Part shown: positions 32,020 through 32,648 of the stretch, piece by piece
How the letters are laid out: every line of letters starts with the position of its first letter
How positions within the stretch are numbered: the stretch's first letter is position 1
Assembly: GCA_017616445.1 (NCBI GenBank)
Contig: JAFZYE010000057.1
Location: 1-32,648 of the forward strand
Length of the DNA: 32,648 nucleotides
From: Bacteroidaceae bacterium
GTDB lineage: Bacteria > Bacteroidota > Bacteroidia > Bacteroidales > Bacteroidaceae
Reading direction: 5' to 3'
Position numbers and translations under genes: made by a program
Notes under the pieces: model-generated
What the model was told of the DNA's origin: nothing
Seen by the model: the letters and a program-made list of their open reading frames with translations, nothing else
Databases searched by the model: none

Positions 32020-32648
32020 TTACGTGCTTTTCATGTGAATCTCATCCGTAGCAAACTGGACAGCACTGAGTCGATGGGTGACAAAGATGATGGTGGTGTC
32101 GGCATAGTGTTCACGGATGGCCATCAGCACGGCACGCTCGGTATCGACATCAAGGGCTGAGGTGGCTTCGTCGAGCAGTAGGATGCTGCACGGGCGCAGG
32201 ATGGCTCTCGCTATCGCTACCCTCTGTGCCTGTCCTTCGGACAATCCCCCACCGCCTTCACCACACATGGTGTCGAGTCCTCGTGGCAAATCACGCACAA
32301 AATCGGCCTGAGCCACATGCAGGGCCTCAAACATCTGCTGGCTGGTCGCCTCCGGATTTCCTATCCTCAGATTCTCACGGATGCTGCCTGAGAACAGAGT
32401 GTTCCCCTGTGGCACATACGAGAAGGCTCGCAACGGGGGTGCTTCCACCTCTCCCGCCTGTGGCTCAACAAGTCGTAGCATAATCCTCAACAGGGTGGTC
32501 TTCCCCGCTCCCGTCTCTCCCAGCACAGCCGTGAACGAACCAGGAAGGAACTCATGCGAGAAATGATCGAGCACCTTCTTGCCTTCTGCGGAATATTGAT
32601 AGCTGACGTTCGAAAGACGAACGGACCCCCTAACCCCCTTTAGGGGGA
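32020..32648 (-). CDS. ABC exporter ATP-binding domain (5' part outside window)
   Basis: The last 209 residues or so of an ABC transporter of the fused membrane-ATPase type; the open frame continues past the window's right edge. Motifs: Walker A GETGAGKTT, Q-loop YVPQGNTLF, signature LSEGQ (usual LSGGQ), Walker B SILLLDEATSALD, and the switch histidine in VTHRLS. NTLFSGSIRENLRIGN is typical of lipid/peptide exporters. The ATPase begins at VRLSNVSYQYSAEGKKVLDHF; just before it PLKGVRGS is the translation of a GC-rich tag in the membrane-domain/ATPase linker. A GTG at 32574 is not the start. Substrate unknown. Confidence 0.92.
   Translation of the reverse strand, partial: PLKGVRGSVRLSNVSYQYSAEGKKVLDHFSHEFLPGSFTAVLGETGAGKTTLLRIMLRLVEPQAGEVEAPPLRAFSYVPQGNTLFSGSIRENLRIGNPEATSQQMFEALHVAQADFVRDLPRGLDTMCGEGGGGLSEGQAQRVAIARAILRPCSILLLDEATSALDVDTERAVLMAIREHYADTTIIFVTHRLSAVQFATDEIHMKST
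32623..32648. repeat. GC-rich tag J inside the ABC transporter gene
   Basis: GACCCCCTAACCCCC then TTTAGGGGGA, the same subtype as tags H, I and C1. It is open through to the window edge in the transporter frame. Confidence 0.85.

Overview
The window looks like chromosome from a member of the Bacteroidales, most likely a Prevotellaceae species. Three things point there. Promoters are of the Bacteroidetes type (TTTG, 19-20 nt, TAnnTTTG). A full-length sprA/sov gene of the type IX secretion translocon lies next to ruvA. Several genes belong to families typical of this order (DUF1599, a DoxX/MauE-like protein with a CGCFGD motif, an MG2-type surface protein). The genus is an inference, not proven by the sequence.

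Layout: (1) 87-2935, rightward: an MFS sugar transporter and rhamnulose-1-phosphate aldolase (the end of an L-rhamnose operon), then a small acidic lipoprotein. (2) 3332-4999, leftward: a secreted GH43 glycosidase. (3) 5186-5262, leftward: an initiator tRNA with its own promoter and terminator. (4) 5507-8082, rightward: an RlpA-like protein, O-acetylhomoserine sulfhydrylase and a GxxExxY-type protein. (5) 8319-14072, leftward: one operon (DUF1599, DoxX-like, tpiA, SPOR protein, folE, dnaG) behind a clear promoter at 14188-14218. (6) 14296-15763, leftward: ndk and an M23/LysM peptidase. (7) 15999-18794, leftward: a large MG2-type surface protein. (8) 19435-32648, leftward: xseB, xseA, a subtilase, an unknown protein, sprA, ruvA and the end of an ABC exporter that runs off the window.

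The proteins are mostly core functions: central metabolism, DNA replication and repair, envelope and secretion, and plant-glycan use. The unusual content lies in the repeats. A family of short GC-rich palindromes with core CCCCCTAAAGGGGG occurs at about ten places. It is carried in frame inside dnaG (two copies), xseA, sprA and the ABC transporter gene, and abuts the stop codons of ruvA and the subtilase gene. A second phenomenon is short tandem arrays with mostly 7-nt units of different sequence at many operon junctions. A third is arrays of a GAAGTTA word followed by small, variable hairpins on both sides of ruvA.

The best candidate for something undescribed is the 640-bp gene-free stretch 18795-19434. 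It holds a 151-bp dyad-symmetric element (28-nt arms, central 24-bp perfect palindrome) next to a good promoter. That promoter reads into a structured, apparently non-coding segment with three 22-nt tandem repeats and several hairpins.
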